From assembly GCF_900103985.1 (NCBI RefSeq), contig NZ_FNIE01000002.1, positions 372,001 to 436,000 on the forward strand: DNA of 64,000 bases. The letters run 5' to 3'. A model generated the notes under the pieces. That model made no database searches. It was not told the origin of the DNA and saw only the letters and a program-made list of their open reading frames with translations. The first letter of the stretch is position 1. Each line of letters opens with the position of its first letter. Of this stretch, positions 25,480 through 34,473 are shown in pieces. The translations under genes were made by a program, and so were the position numbers. The DNA is from Actinacidiphila guanduensis. GTDB taxonomy: Bacteria; Actinomycetota; Actinomycetes; Streptomycetales; Streptomycetaceae.

Positions 25480-27324
25480 ATGTCCCGCACAGACACGCGC
25501 GTACCGCCCTCGGAACGGCGCCGAACGCGCGACCGGCTGCCGGTCCGGCGGGCCGCGGTCGCGCTGGTGGCCGCCGTCGCCACGTTCACCGGGCTCGCGC
25601 TCGCCGGGTCGCAGGCCGCCTCGGCCAGCCCGGCGGCCGACGCCGCGCCCGCCGCCCCGGCCGCGGCCCACGCGGCCGCCGCTCCCTCGGACGTGCCCGC
25701 CGCCCCCTCCGGCTTCACCACCACGTGGAGCGACGACTTCAGCGGGCCCGCCAACACCGGTCTGAACACCGACACCTGGCGCTACGACGCCGGCGCCGGC
25801 TGGACGTTCGGCACCGGTGAGATCGAGGACATGACCACCAGCACCAGCAACGTCTACACCGACGGCAACGGCCACCTGGTGCTCAAGGCGCTGCACTCCG
25901 GCACCGACCCCAACTCCGGCTGGACGTCCGGCCGGGTGGAGACCCAGGCCGACGGCTTCGGCGCGCGGCCGGGCGGCGTGGTGCGCGTCCAGGCCTCGAT
26001 CCAGCAGCCGAACCTCACCACCGCCAACGGCGCCGGTTACTGGCCCGCGTTCTGGATGCTCGGCTCCCCGCTGCGGGTCGGCGTCGGCTGGCCGGGCTCC
26101 GGCGAGGTCGACATCATGGAGGACATCAACGCCCGCAGCTCCGTCTTCGGCACCCTGCACTGCGGGGTCAGCCCCGGCGGCCCCTGCAACGAGTCCACCG
26201 GCATCGGCAGCGGTGAGCACGCCTGCTCCGGCTGCCAGACCGGCTACCACACCTACGCCGTGGAGATCGACCGCTCCACCTCGCCCGAGCAACTGCGCTA
26301 CTACCTGGACGGGCAGCAGTACTTCACCATCAACTCCAACCAGGTGGACGCCACGACCTGGGCCAACGCGGTCGACCACAGCTTCTACGTGATCTTCGAC
26401 CTGGCGATCGGCGGCGGCTTCCCGGCCGCCTTCGGCGGCGGCCCCAACTCCGCGACCGCCTCGGGCGGCCAGATGAACATCGACTACGTCGCCGTCTACA
26501 ACAAGGCGCCGGCCGGCACCACCGGCACGAACATCGCGCTGGGCAAGACGGCCACCTCGTCCTCCAACGAGAGCGCCCAGTTCCCGGCGTCCAACGCGGT
26601 GGACGGCGACATCACCAGCCGCTGGTCCAGCGGCTTCTCCGACCCGCAGTGGCTCCAGGTCGACCTCGGCCAGTCGTACAACCTCACCCACGCCAGCCTC
26701 ACCTGGGAGGCGGCCGCGGCGGCGGCCTACCAGCTACAGGTGTCCTCCGACGGACAGAACTGGACGACGGTCTACACCAACAACAACAGCCCGCAGGACC
26801 TGCAGGACACGGCGCTGAACACCACCGGCCGCTACGTCCGCGTCTACGCCACCTCCAGAGCCTCGCAGTACGGCGACTCGCTCTACGAACTGGCGCTGTA
26901 CGGCACACCGGCCGGCGGCAGCACGCCCCCGGGCGGCTCCACACTGCTCTCGCAGGGCCACACCGCCACCGCGTCCTCCGCGGAGAACGGCTCCTTCACC
27001 GCGGCCATGGCTGTGGACGGCGACCCGGGCACCCGCTGGTCGAGCGCCTTCTCCGACCCGCAGTGGCTGCAGGTGGACCTCGGCGCCGTGCACACCCTCA
27101 GCCAGGTGAAGCTCAACTGGGAGACGGCATACGGCACCGCGTACCAGATCCAGACGTCCACCGACGGCACCAACTGGACCACCGTCTACTCCACCACCAG
27201 CGGGACCGGCGGCAACCAGACGCTGCCGGTGACCGGATCGGGCCGCTACGTACGCCTGTACGGCACGCAGCGCGCCACGCAGTACGGCTACTCCCTCTGG
27301 GAGTTCCAGGTCTACGGCAGCTGA
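25480..27324 (+). CDS. Secreted GH16 glycosidase with two F5/8-type carbohydrate-binding domains
   Basis: A 614-residue exported enzyme. An Arg-rich N-terminus and hydrophobic stretch (about 24-47) form the signal, followed by an Ala/Pro linker. The GH16 catalytic domain (about 75-340) carries the E-x-D-x-x-E motif with Glu209, Asp211 and Glu214. Two tandem discoidin-like (F5/8 type C) domains, about 345-470 and 485-614, each start with a T-A-(T)-S-S motif and N/D-x-x-T-R/S-R-W-S-S. It likely cleaves beta-1,3/1,4-glucans or related polysaccharide outside the cell. Ribosome site AAGGAG. Control by a LacI-type repressor is likely from the operator. Confidence 0.88.
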   Translation: MSRTDTRVPPSERRRTRDRLPVRRAAVALVAAVATFTGLALAGSQAASASPAADAAPAAPAAAHAAAAPSDVPAAPSGFTTTWSDDFSGPANTGLNTDTWRYDAGAGWTFGTGEIEDMTTSTSNVYTDGNGHLVLKALHSGTDPNSGWTSGRVETQADGFGARPGGVVRVQASIQQPNLTTANGAGYWPAFWMLGSPLRVGVGWPGSGEVDIMEDINARSSVFGTLHCGVSPGGPCNESTGIGSGEHACSGCQTGYHTYAVEIDRSTSPEQLRYYLDGQQYFTINSNQVDATTWANAVDHSFYVIFDLAIGGGFPAAFGGGPNSATASGGQMNIDYVAVYNKAPAGTTGTNIALGKTATSSSNESAQFPASNAVDGDITSRWSSGFSDPQWLQVDLGQSYNLTHASLTWEAAAAAAYQLQVSSDGQNWTTVYTNNNSPQDLQDTALNTTGRYVRVYATSRASQYGDSLYELALYGTPAGGSTPPGGSTLLSQGHTATASSAENGSFTAAMAVDGDPGTRWSSAFSDPQWLQVDLGAVHTLSQVKLNWETAYGTAYQIQTSTDGTNWTTVYSTTSGTGGNQTLPVTGSGRYVRLYGTQRATQYGYSLWEFQVYGS

Positions 27325-27388
27325 TCCGGCCCGCGCTGTCCGGCCGGAGGGGCGCACCAGCCCCGCCGCGCCGGGGGCCCCTTCGACC

Positions 27389-27430
27389 GAGCCGTGCGGG
27401 CCGGGCTGTCAGGACCGGCCCGCACGGCTC
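27389..27430 (+). terminator. Terminator of the GH16 gene
   Basis: GAGCCGTGCGGGCCGG (27389-27404) and CCGGCCCGCACGGCTC (27415-27430) form a perfect 16-bp stem. Confidence 0.85.
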
Positions 27431-27555
27431 CCCGCATGTTCCGTCCCCGCCCCTTCCCCGCCGCCGTACAGGGCGCGTCAGGAAGGGGCGGGCGCGCGTC
27501 AGGGAGGCGTCAAGGACGGGTCCGCCGCCAAGGGGCCGTGCCTAGCGTCGAAGAC

Positions 27556-28113
27556 ATGCGAGGCGGCGACTTCCCCGACACGGTGCCGCGTTCCCCCGCG
27601 GGGGACGCGGGCCGGGCCGTGCGCGCCCACGACCGCGGCTGGCCCGCCCGGCTGCACACCGCCTACGCCGCCGCGGCCTCGGTGCTCGCCCTGGCGCTCG
27701 TCCTCGACGGCTGGGACGGCACCCTGACGGCCTGGCGGGCGCTGGCCTGGACCGGCCTGGCCGCGCTGCTCCTCTGTGTGCTGCTGCCGCCGCGCACCAC
27801 CGCGGGCACCGGCTGGCTGCGGGTGCGCGGCCTGGCCCGGGGCCACCGGGTGCGCACCGACCTGCTGGTCGCCGCCGTCTTCGACGGCCGGGTGGACCGC
27901 CGCCTGCTGCTGCGGGACGCGCTCGGCAACCGGGTGGCCGTCGAGGTCGCCGTCCTGCTGGACAACCCGTTCCTGTGGCACGAGGTCGACGCCGGTGCCC
28001 GCCGCTCGCGCGCGGCCGGGCTGCTGCCGCACGCGGCCGCGCTGCGCGAACTGGCCGAGCGGATCGACGCCGCCGAGGCCCGGCGGCTGCTGTCGGCGGC
28101 CGGGATCAGCTGA
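27556..28113 (+). CDS. Small membrane protein, function unknown
   Basis: A 185-residue protein with two hydrophobic segments (about residues 36-52 and 60-76) and a C-terminal cytoplasmic-type domain with R-V-D-R-R-L-L-L-R-D-A-L-G-N-R-V and L-D-N-P-F-L-W-H-E-V-D. TAGCGT lies 7 nt upstream of the ATG, as expected of a -10 for a leaderless transcript. Its stop overlaps that of the convergent dehydrogenase by 8 nt. I do not recognise the family. Confidence 0.75.
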   Translation: MRGGDFPDTVPRSPAGDAGRAVRAHDRGWPARLHTAYAAAASVLALALVLDGWDGTLTAWRALAWTGLAALLLCVLLPPRTTAGTGWLRVRGLARGHRVRTDLLVAAVFDGRVDRRLLLRDALGNRVAVEVAVLLDNPFLWHEVDAGARRSRAAGLLPHAAALRELAERIDAAEARRLLSAAGIS

Positions 28114-29059
28114 CCACCCGCACCGGGCTGCCCGCCGTCCAGGCCGCGATGTCCTCCACCGCCTCGGTGTAGAAGACCCGGTACGTCTTCTCCGTCACGT
28201 AGCCCATGTGCGGGGTGAGCAGGGTGCGCGGGGCGCTGCGCAGCCAGTGGCCGGCGGGCAGCGGCTCGGGGTCGAACACGTCCAGCGCCACTCCCGCGGG
28301 CCGGCCCGCCTCGATCGCCTGCCGCAGCGCGTCCTCGTCCAGCAGACCGAACCGCGAGGTGTTGACGAGGTAGGCGTCCTCGCGCATCGCGCCCAACTCG
28401 GCCGCCCCGACCAGACCGCGGCTGCGCTCGGAGAGCACCATGTGCAGCGTGACGACCTTCGCGGTGGCGAACAGCTCCTCCTTGGCCACCCGGCGCACCC
28501 CGCTCTTGGCGGCCCGCTCGTCGTCGAGGTGGGGGCTCCAGGCGACGACGTCCATGTCGAAGGCCGCGCCCACCGCCGCCACCCGCGCGCCGAGCCGGCC
28601 CAGGCCGACCACGCCGAGCACCTCGCCAGCCAGGTCGGGCGCCACGGTCTGCTGCCAGCCGCCGGCCCTGATCCGCGCGTCCTCGGCGGCCGTGCCGCGG
28701 ACCAGGCCCAGGATGAGCGCCCAGGTCAGCTCCGCGGTGCCGGAGGGGAAGGCGCCGGTGCCGCAGACCAGTACGCCGTGCTCGGCGGCGGCCGCCATGT
28801 CGATGGCCGCGTTGCGCATCCCGGTGGTGACCAGCAGCCGCAGCCGGGGCAGGCGGGCCAGCACCCCGGCGGGGAAGGCGGTGCGCTCCCGCATCGCCAC
28901 CACCACGTCGAAGGGCGCGAGCGCGGCCACCAGAGCGTCGGGATCGGCAATGTGCTCGGCGAAGAACTCCACCTCGGCGCCGGGCAGTCGCCCGGCCCAG
29001 TCGGCGGTCCGCTCGGCGACCTGCTGGTAGTCGTCCAGTACGGCGACCCGGATCGGCAC
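28106..29059 (-). CDS. D-isomer-specific 2-hydroxyacid dehydrogenase family protein
   Basis: A 317-residue NAD-dependent dehydrogenase. The Rossmann motif G-V-V-G-L-G-R-L-G follows L-A-G-E-V-L. Catalytic Arg is in N-T-S-R-F-G-L-L-D-E, Glu in F-D-P-E-P-L-P and His in L-T-P-H-M-G-Y. It would interconvert a 2-keto acid and D-2-hydroxy acid; the substrate is unknown. The GTG at 29059 has GAGGGAG upstream. It sits 88 bp downstream of cobN in the same direction but no metabolic link is evident. Confidence 0.88.
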   Translation of the reverse strand: MPIRVAVLDDYQQVAERTADWAGRLPGAEVEFFAEHIADPDALVAALAPFDVVVAMRERTAFPAGVLARLPRLRLLVTTGMRNAAIDMAAAAEHGVLVCGTGAFPSGTAELTWALILGLVRGTAAEDARIRAGGWQQTVAPDLAGEVLGVVGLGRLGARVAAVGAAFDMDVVAWSPHLDDERAAKSGVRRVAKEELFATAKVVTLHMVLSERSRGLVGAAELGAMREDAYLVNTSRFGLLDEDALRQAIEAGRPAGVALDVFDPEPLPAGHWLRSAPRTLLTPHMGYVTEKTYRVFYTEAVEDIAAWTAGSPVRVVS

Positions 29060-29147
29060 GGCAACTCCCTCGGTGAACCTCGTTCGGGCACGGATGCCCC
29101 CGGGCGCCGATCCTAGGCGTCCTCCTTGTGCGGCTCCGCGCTCCGCC

Positions 29148-32100
29148 TCACGCCCCGGCCGCGTCGTCCCCGTCGTCCCCGTCGTCGCCTTCGCCGGCCG
29201 CGCCCTCCAGTTCGCCCTCGGTGTCCAGCAGGATCCGGCGCAGCTCGGCGAGGACGGCCGGGTCGGGCTCCGCCCACATGCCGCGCGACTGCGCCTCCAG
29301 CAGCCGCTCGGCGATGCCATGCAGCGCCCAGGGGTTGGCGGACTGCAGGAAGGCGCGGTTCTCCGGGTCGAGCAGGTAGCTCTGGGTGATCCGGTCGTAC
29401 ATCCAGTCGGCGACGACACCGGTGGTCGCGTCGTAGCCGAACAAGTAGTCCACGGTGGCGGCGAGTTCGAAGGCGCCCTTGTAGCCGTGCCGGCGCATCG
29501 CCTCGATCCAGCGGGGGTTGACCACGCGGGCCCGGAAGACGCGGGAGGTCTCCTCCACCAGGCTGCGGGTGCGCACCGTCTCCGGGCGGGTCGAGTCACC
29601 GATGTAGGCGGCCGGGGCGGTGCCGCGCAGCGCGCGGACGGCGGCCACCATCCCGCCGTGGTACTGGAAGTAGTCGTCGGAGTCGGCGATGTCGTGCTCG
29701 CGGGTGTCGGTGTTCTTCGCGGCGACCGCGATCCGGCGGTAGGCGGTCTCCATCTCGTCCCGCGCCGGGCGGCCGTCGAGCCCGCGGCCGTAGGCGTAGC
29801 CGCCCCACACCGTGTAGACCTCGGCGAGATCCGCGTCGGTGCGCCAGTCCCGGGAGTCGATCAGCTGCAGCAGCCCGGCCCCGTAGGTGCCCGGGCGGGA
29901 GCCGAAGATGCGGGTGGTGGCCCGCCGCTCGTCGCCGTGCTCGGCGAGGTCCGCGCGGGCGTGCGCTCGCACGTGGTTGACCTCATCGGGCTCGTCCAGG
30001 CCCGCGACCAGGCGGACCGCGTCGTCGAGCAGCGCGACGGTGTGCGGAAAGGCGTCCCGGAAGAAGCCGGAGATGCGCAGGGTGACGTCGATGCGAGGGC
30101 GGCCCAGCTCGGCCGGCGGCACCGGCTCGAGACCGGTGACGCGGCGGGAGGCGTCGTCCCACACCGGGCGCACGCCCAGCAGCGCCAGCGCCTCGGCGAT
30201 GTCGTCGCCCGCGGTGCGCATCGCCGAGGTGCCCCACAGCGACAGGCCCACCGAGGCCGGCCAGTCGCCGGTGTCCTCGCGGTAGCGGGCCAGCAGCGAG
30301 TCGGCGAGCGCCTGGCCGGTCTCCCAGGCGAGCCGGGAGGGCACCGCCTTGGGGTCCACCGAGTAGAAGTTGCGGCCGGTCGGCAGCACATTGACCAGGC
30401 CGCGCAGCGGCGAGCCCGAGGGCCCGGCCGGGACGAAGCCGCCGGCCAGCGCGTGCAGGGTGCGGTCCAGCTCGGCGGTGGTGGCCGCCAGGCGCGGGAC
30501 GACCTCGCGGGCGGCGAAGTCCAGTACGACGGCGAGCTGCCCGCCCTCGCCGTGGCCCTGGGCGGCCAGCACACCGGGGACCGCGTCGGGCCGCCAGCCC
30601 GCGTCCTCCATCGCCTGCACCAGCGCGCGGGCCCGCGCCTCGGCGTCGTCGGCCGCGGTGCGGGTGGCCGCGGACTCGTCCAGGCCGAGCGCCTCGCGCA
30701 GGCCGGGCAGCGCCGAGGTGCCGCCCCAGATCTGCCGGGCGCGCAGGATCGCCAGCACCAGGTCCACGCGGGCGGCACCCTCCGGCGCGCTGCCCAGGAC
30801 GTGCAGCCCGTCGCGGATCTGGGCGTCCTTGATCTCGCACAGCCAGCCGTCGACGTGCAGCAGGAAGTCGTCGAAGCCCTCGTCGTCGGGCCGGTCGGAA
30901 AGGCCCAGGTCGTGGTCGAGCCGGGCGGCCTGGATCAGCGTCCAGATCTGCGCGCGCACCGCCGGCAGCTTCGCCGGGTCCATGGCGGCGATCTGCGCGT
31001 GCTCGTCCATCAGCTGCTCCAGGCGCGCGATGTCGCCGTAGGAGTCGGCGCGGGCCATCGGCGGCACCAGGTGGTCCACGAGCGTGGCGTGGGCGCGGCG
31101 CTTGGCCTGCGTGCCCTCGCCCGGGTCGTTGACCAGGAAGGGGTAGATCAGCGGCAGGTCGCCCAGCACCGCGTCGGGCCCGCACGCGGCCGACAGGCCC
31201 GCGTTCTTGCCGGGCAGCCACTCCAGATTGCCGTGCTTGCCGAGGTGGATCATCGCGTCGGCGCCGAAGCCGCCGTCGGCCCGGTCCGCCGCTATCCAGT
31301 GGTAGGCGGCCAGATAGTGGTGCGAGGGCGGCAGGTCGGGGTCGTGGTAGATCGCGATCGGGTTCTCGCCGAAGCCGCGCGGCGGCTGGATGAGGACGAG
31401 CAGGTTGCCGTACCGCAGCGCGGCCAGCACGATGTCGCCCTCCGGGTTGCGGCTGCGGTCCACGAACATCTCGCCGGGCGGCGCCCCCCAGTGCCGCTCG
31501 ACGGCCTCGCGCAGCTCGGCGGGCAGGGTGGCGTACCAGCGGCGGTAGTCGGCGGCGGGCACCCGGACCGGGTTGCGGGCCAGCTGCTCCTCGGTGAGCC
31601 AGTCCTGGTCGTGGCCGCCGGCGTCGATGAGGGCGCGGATCAGGGCGTCGCCGGGGTGGGCGGTCCCGCCGGCGCCCTCGCCGTCGGCTGCCGCGGCGCC
31701 CCCGGGCTCCTGCCCGGCGTCGTCCCCGGTGCCGTACTCGGTGTCGAGGCCGGGGATCGGCTCGGTGCCCAGGTCGTAGCCGGCCTCGCGCAGCCGGCCG
31801 AGGAGGGCCATGGCGCTCGCGGGGGTGTCCAGGCCGACCGCGTTGCCGATCCGGGAGTGCTTGGTCGGGTAGGCCGACAGCACCAGGGCGAGCCGCTTGC
31901 GCTCCGGCGGGATGTGCCGCAGCCGGGCGTGGCGTACGGCGATGCCGGCGACGCGGGCGGCCCGCTCGGGGTCGGCGACGTAGGCGGGCAGCCCCTCGGC
32001 GTCGAACTCCTTGAACGAGAAGGGCACCGTGATCAGCCGCCCGTCGAACTCCGGCACCGCGATCTGGCTCGCGGCGTCCAGCGGCGAGACCCCCTCGTCG

Positions 32101-32894
32101 CTCGCCGCCCAGTCCGCGCGCGAGCCGGTCAGGCACAGCGCCTGCAGGACGGGTATGTCGAGGCCGGTGAGCGCGCCCGCGTCCCAGGCCTCGTCGTCGC
32201 CGCCGGCCGAGGCGTCGGCGGGCCGGGTGCCGCCGGCGGCGAGCACGGTGGTCACCACCGCGTCGGCGGCGGCGAGTTCGGCGAGCAGGCCCGGCTCAGG
32301 GGCGCGCAGGGAGGCAACGTAGTACGGCATCGCCCGCCCGCCGGCCTCCTCGATCGCCGCGCACAACGCCTCCACGAAGGCGGTGTTGCCGCTCATGTGG
32401 TGCGCCCGGTAGTACAACACCGCGACGGCCGGGGCGTCTTGGGCCACCTCGCGCGAGGCGGTGCGCTCGAGCGGGCCCCACGAGGGCGCGGCGGCGGGCG
32501 GTTCGAAGCCGTGGCCGGTGAGCAGCACGGTGTCGCAGAGGAAGCGGGCGAGCTGGTCGAGGTTGGCGGGGCCGCCGTGCGCGAGGTACGCGTGCGCTTC
32601 CGCGGCGATGCCGATCGGGACGGTGGAGGCGGCCATCAGCTGGGCGTCGGGGGCCTGTTCGCCCGACAGCACGACCACGGGGAGGCCCGTGGCCCGCACC
32701 GCGGCGAGCCCGTCCTCCCACACCCGCAGCCCGCCCAGCAGCCGCACCACCACCAGCTCCGCGCCCTCCGCGAGGGCGGCCACTTCCGCAGCGGCGGTCC
32801 GCGCCGGGTTCGCCACGCGGTACCCCACGGGGCCGCCTGCGGCGCGCGCACTGAGCAGATCGGTGTCGGAGGTGGAAACCAGCAGGATCGCCAT
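29148..32894 (-). CDS. cobN: Cobaltochelatase subunit CobN
   Basis: About 1248 residues, the large subunit of the ATP-dependent cobalt chelatase that inserts Co(II) into hydrogenobyrinic acid a,c-diamide with CobS/CobT-like (or ChlI/ChlD-like) partners. Features are the N-terminal L-L-V-S-T-S-D-T-D-L-L-S-A-R, Y-Y-R-A-H-H-M-S-G-N-T, L-I-H-L-G-K-H-G-N-L-E-W-L-P-G-K and W-G-G-Y-A-Y-G-R-G-L-D-G. The C-terminus is an acidic D/G stretch. A start at 32903 (MSRM) is also possible; TAGGAT six nt before 32894 suggests a leaderless start there. It lies 11 kb from the other cob genes, and partner AAA subunits are not in the window. Confidence 0.95.
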   Translation of the reverse strand: MAILLVSTSDTDLLSARAAGGPVGYRVANPARTAAAEVAALAEGAELVVVRLLGGLRVWEDGLAAVRATGLPVVVLSGEQAPDAQLMAASTVPIGIAAEAHAYLAHGGPANLDQLARFLCDTVLLTGHGFEPPAAAPSWGPLERTASREVAQDAPAVAVLYYRAHHMSGNTAFVEALCAAIEEAGGRAMPYYVASLRAPEPGLLAELAAADAVVTTVLAAGGTRPADASAGGDDEAWDAGALTGLDIPVLQALCLTGSRADWAASDEGVSPLDAASQIAVPEFDGRLITVPFSFKEFDAEGLPAYVADPERAARVAGIAVRHARLRHIPPERKRLALVLSAYPTKHSRIGNAVGLDTPASAMALLGRLREAGYDLGTEPIPGLDTEYGTGDDAGQEPGGAAAADGEGAGGTAHPGDALIRALIDAGGHDQDWLTEEQLARNPVRVPAADYRRWYATLPAELREAVERHWGAPPGEMFVDRSRNPEGDIVLAALRYGNLLVLIQPPRGFGENPIAIYHDPDLPPSHHYLAAYHWIAADRADGGFGADAMIHLGKHGNLEWLPGKNAGLSAACGPDAVLGDLPLIYPFLVNDPGEGTQAKRRAHATLVDHLVPPMARADSYGDIARLEQLMDEHAQIAAMDPAKLPAVRAQIWTLIQAARLDHDLGLSDRPDDEGFDDFLLHVDGWLCEIKDAQIRDGLHVLGSAPEGAARVDLVLAILRARQIWGGTSALPGLREALGLDESAATRTAADDAEARARALVQAMEDAGWRPDAVPGVLAAQGHGEGGQLAVVLDFAAREVVPRLAATTAELDRTLHALAGGFVPAGPSGSPLRGLVNVLPTGRNFYSVDPKAVPSRLAWETGQALADSLLARYREDTGDWPASVGLSLWGTSAMRTAGDDIAEALALLGVRPVWDDASRRVTGLEPVPPAELGRPRIDVTLRISGFFRDAFPHTVALLDDAVRLVAGLDEPDEVNHVRAHARADLAEHGDERRATTRIFGSRPGTYGAGLLQLIDSRDWRTDADLAEVYTVWGGYAYGRGLDGRPARDEMETAYRRIAVAAKNTDTREHDIADSDDYFQYHGGMVAAVRALRGTAPAAYIGDSTRPETVRTRSLVEETSRVFRARVVNPRWIEAMRRHGYKGAFELAATVDYLFGYDATTGVVADWMYDRITQSYLLDPENRAFLQSANPWALHGIAERLLEAQSRGMWAEPDPAVLAELRRILLDTEGELEGAAGEGDDGDDGDDAAGA

Positions 32895-32903
32895 GCGGCT
32901 CAT

Positions 32904-33502
32904 CCTAGGTGGGGGCTACTCGCCGCTTGGGTTCCCGTCCGCCGCCGGGTGCCGCGCCATCGTGGCTGGTCGCGCAGTTCCTCGCGCCCCTCGGGTGCGC
33001 GTCTGCCCCACGGGGGTCCGATGCCGTCGCAAGGCCGGTGGCCTGCTTGTCGCGCAGTTCCCCGCGCCCCTATACAGCTTGCCCTTTGCGCGCAGGGCGA
33101 GCCCCGTACAACCCAGGGGCGCGGGGAACTGCGCGCCCAGCCAGGGCCGGCCTGCCGCCGGGAGCGGGGGGAAGCTCCTACGGCGGGGTGCCGTTTCTTG
33201 GGGGCGCGGGGAACTGCGCGGGAAGAGGCCACCGGCCTGCGGCCGGAACTGGCGGGGGTGGGGCAGACGGGAACCCGAGGGGCGCGAGGAACTGCGCGCA
33301 CAGCTCAAGGCGGGCCCGCGGCCGGGAGCGGCGGGGAACCCCCACGGCGAGTGGCCACCGTAAAAAGCGTATGGCGCAGCTCACACTCGGCCGATGAAAT
33401 ATCCGGGGACCACATCCCCGTTTGCATAACCGTGAGCGTAAGCGGGGACCGGGTATCCGGTTCCGCGCCATCACCAGGAACCCGCCCGGAAAGGAGTGCG
33501 TC
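32904..33502. repeat. Intergenic repeat cluster B (20-bp family) and TetR promoter region
   Basis: A 599-bp gap without a gene. The 20-bp element GGGGCGCGGGGAACTGCGCG or a near copy occurs inverted at 32971-32990 and 33051-33070 and direct at 33116-33135, 33201-33220 and 33279-33298, roughly every 65-85 bp. The last 150 bp are less GC-rich and contain operator-like repeats of the TetR gene. Confidence 0.8.
33404..33459. promoter_or_regulatory. Operator-like repeats upstream of tetR-mfs
   Basis: CGGGGACCACATCCCCG (33404-33420) is a palindrome with 6-bp arms. CGGGGACC recurs at 33443 followed by GGGTATCCGG. The pair lies 45-100 bp before the TetR start and may be an autoregulatory site. Confidence 0.45.
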
Positions 33503-34210
33503 GTGACCGTCACCGTCGAGAACGTCGAGACCGTCGGGAACAAAGACACGCGGCGTGCCCCCCGCACCCGCGCGGACGCGCTCCGCAACCGCGAGCGCAT
33601 CGTCGCCGCGGCCCGTGAGGTCCTTGTCGAGTTCGGCCCCGACGCCCCGCTCGACGAGATCGCCCGCCGGGCCGGCATCGGCAACGCCACGCTGTACCGG
33701 CATTTCCCGGACCGGCACGCCCTCGTCCACGACGTCGTGGTCTCGGTGATCGTCCGCATCGCGGACCACGCCGAGGAGGCGGCCCGCGGGAGCGACCCGT
33801 TCACCGCGCTGTGCGCCTTCGCGCACGCCGCGGTGGAGGAGCGGGTCGGCGCCCTGTGCGGCGTCGTCAGCTGCGGCTACGCCCCGCACAGCGAGGCGCT
33901 GGGCGCCGAGCACGAGCGGCTGCAGAGCGCGCTGGACGCGCTCATGGAGCGCGCCCGGGCCGCCGGCCAGCTGCGCCCCGGGGTCGGCACCGACGACCTG
34001 ATGATCGCGCTGTCCCAGCTCACCCGCCCACTGCCCGGCAGCCACTGCCCGGGTATCGACGCGGCCGCCCACCGGCACGTCCACCTCTTCCTGGACGGCC
34101 TGCGAGCGGTCCACGCCACCGACGCACCCGAACTGCCCGGCCCGGACGCGCCCCCCACGGGGTCCCGCCCGCGCCGCACGGAGGCACCCTGCACCTCGGC
34201 CAGAAGCTGA
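33503..34210 (+). CDS. TetR-family regulator
   Basis: A 235-residue TetR repressor. The N-terminal helix-turn-helix (about 25-75) has L-D-E-I-A-R-R-A-G-I-G-N-A-T-L-Y-R-H-F-P-D-R. The C-terminal ligand domain matches the SbtR/TetR_C type, with a Pro/Arg-rich tail. The GTG follows AAAGGAG. The MFS efflux gene is next on the same strand, 263 bp downstream, so it probably controls that pump and itself. The inducer is unknown. Confidence 0.88.
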   Translation: MTVTVENVETVGNKDTRRAPRTRADALRNRERIVAAAREVLVEFGPDAPLDEIARRAGIGNATLYRHFPDRHALVHDVVVSVIVRIADHAEEAARGSDPFTALCAFAHAAVEERVGALCGVVSCGYAPHSEALGAEHERLQSALDALMERARAAGQLRPGVGTDDLMIALSQLTRPLPGSHCPGIDAAAHRHVHLFLDGLRAVHATDAPELPGPDAPPTGSRPRRTEAPCTSARS

Positions 34211-34473
34211 AGTCCGCGCCCGCCACCGGCCGACGACGCCCGGAGCGGACCGCGGATCTTCCCCGGCCCTGAATTCACCCGTCCCGTACGTCCCCAGCCG
34301 ACTCCGCACACTCTCCGCACCCTTTCTGCCCGCACTGCCGAACCGGCAGCACCGGCAATCCCCTTGACCCGCCGGCGGCGGAATGCCGCGGCGTGCCCAG
34401 GCGCGCCGTATCGCCCCGAACGCCGACTCCTCAGCTCCCCCTTGCCTTTTTCACTCTCCCGAGGCGGATTCGC

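Noticed and set aside
32904..33502. Insertion-sequence remnant at repeat cluster B
   Set aside because: No transposase fragment, terminal inverted repeat or target duplication was seen; the short REP-like units explain the structure.
29073..33506. Very long open frame (about 1470 codons) opposite cobN
   Set aside because: High-GC antisense shadow of cobN: no start signal or known domain, and amino acid composition dominated by Gly/Ala/Arg/Val as expected of the opposite frame.
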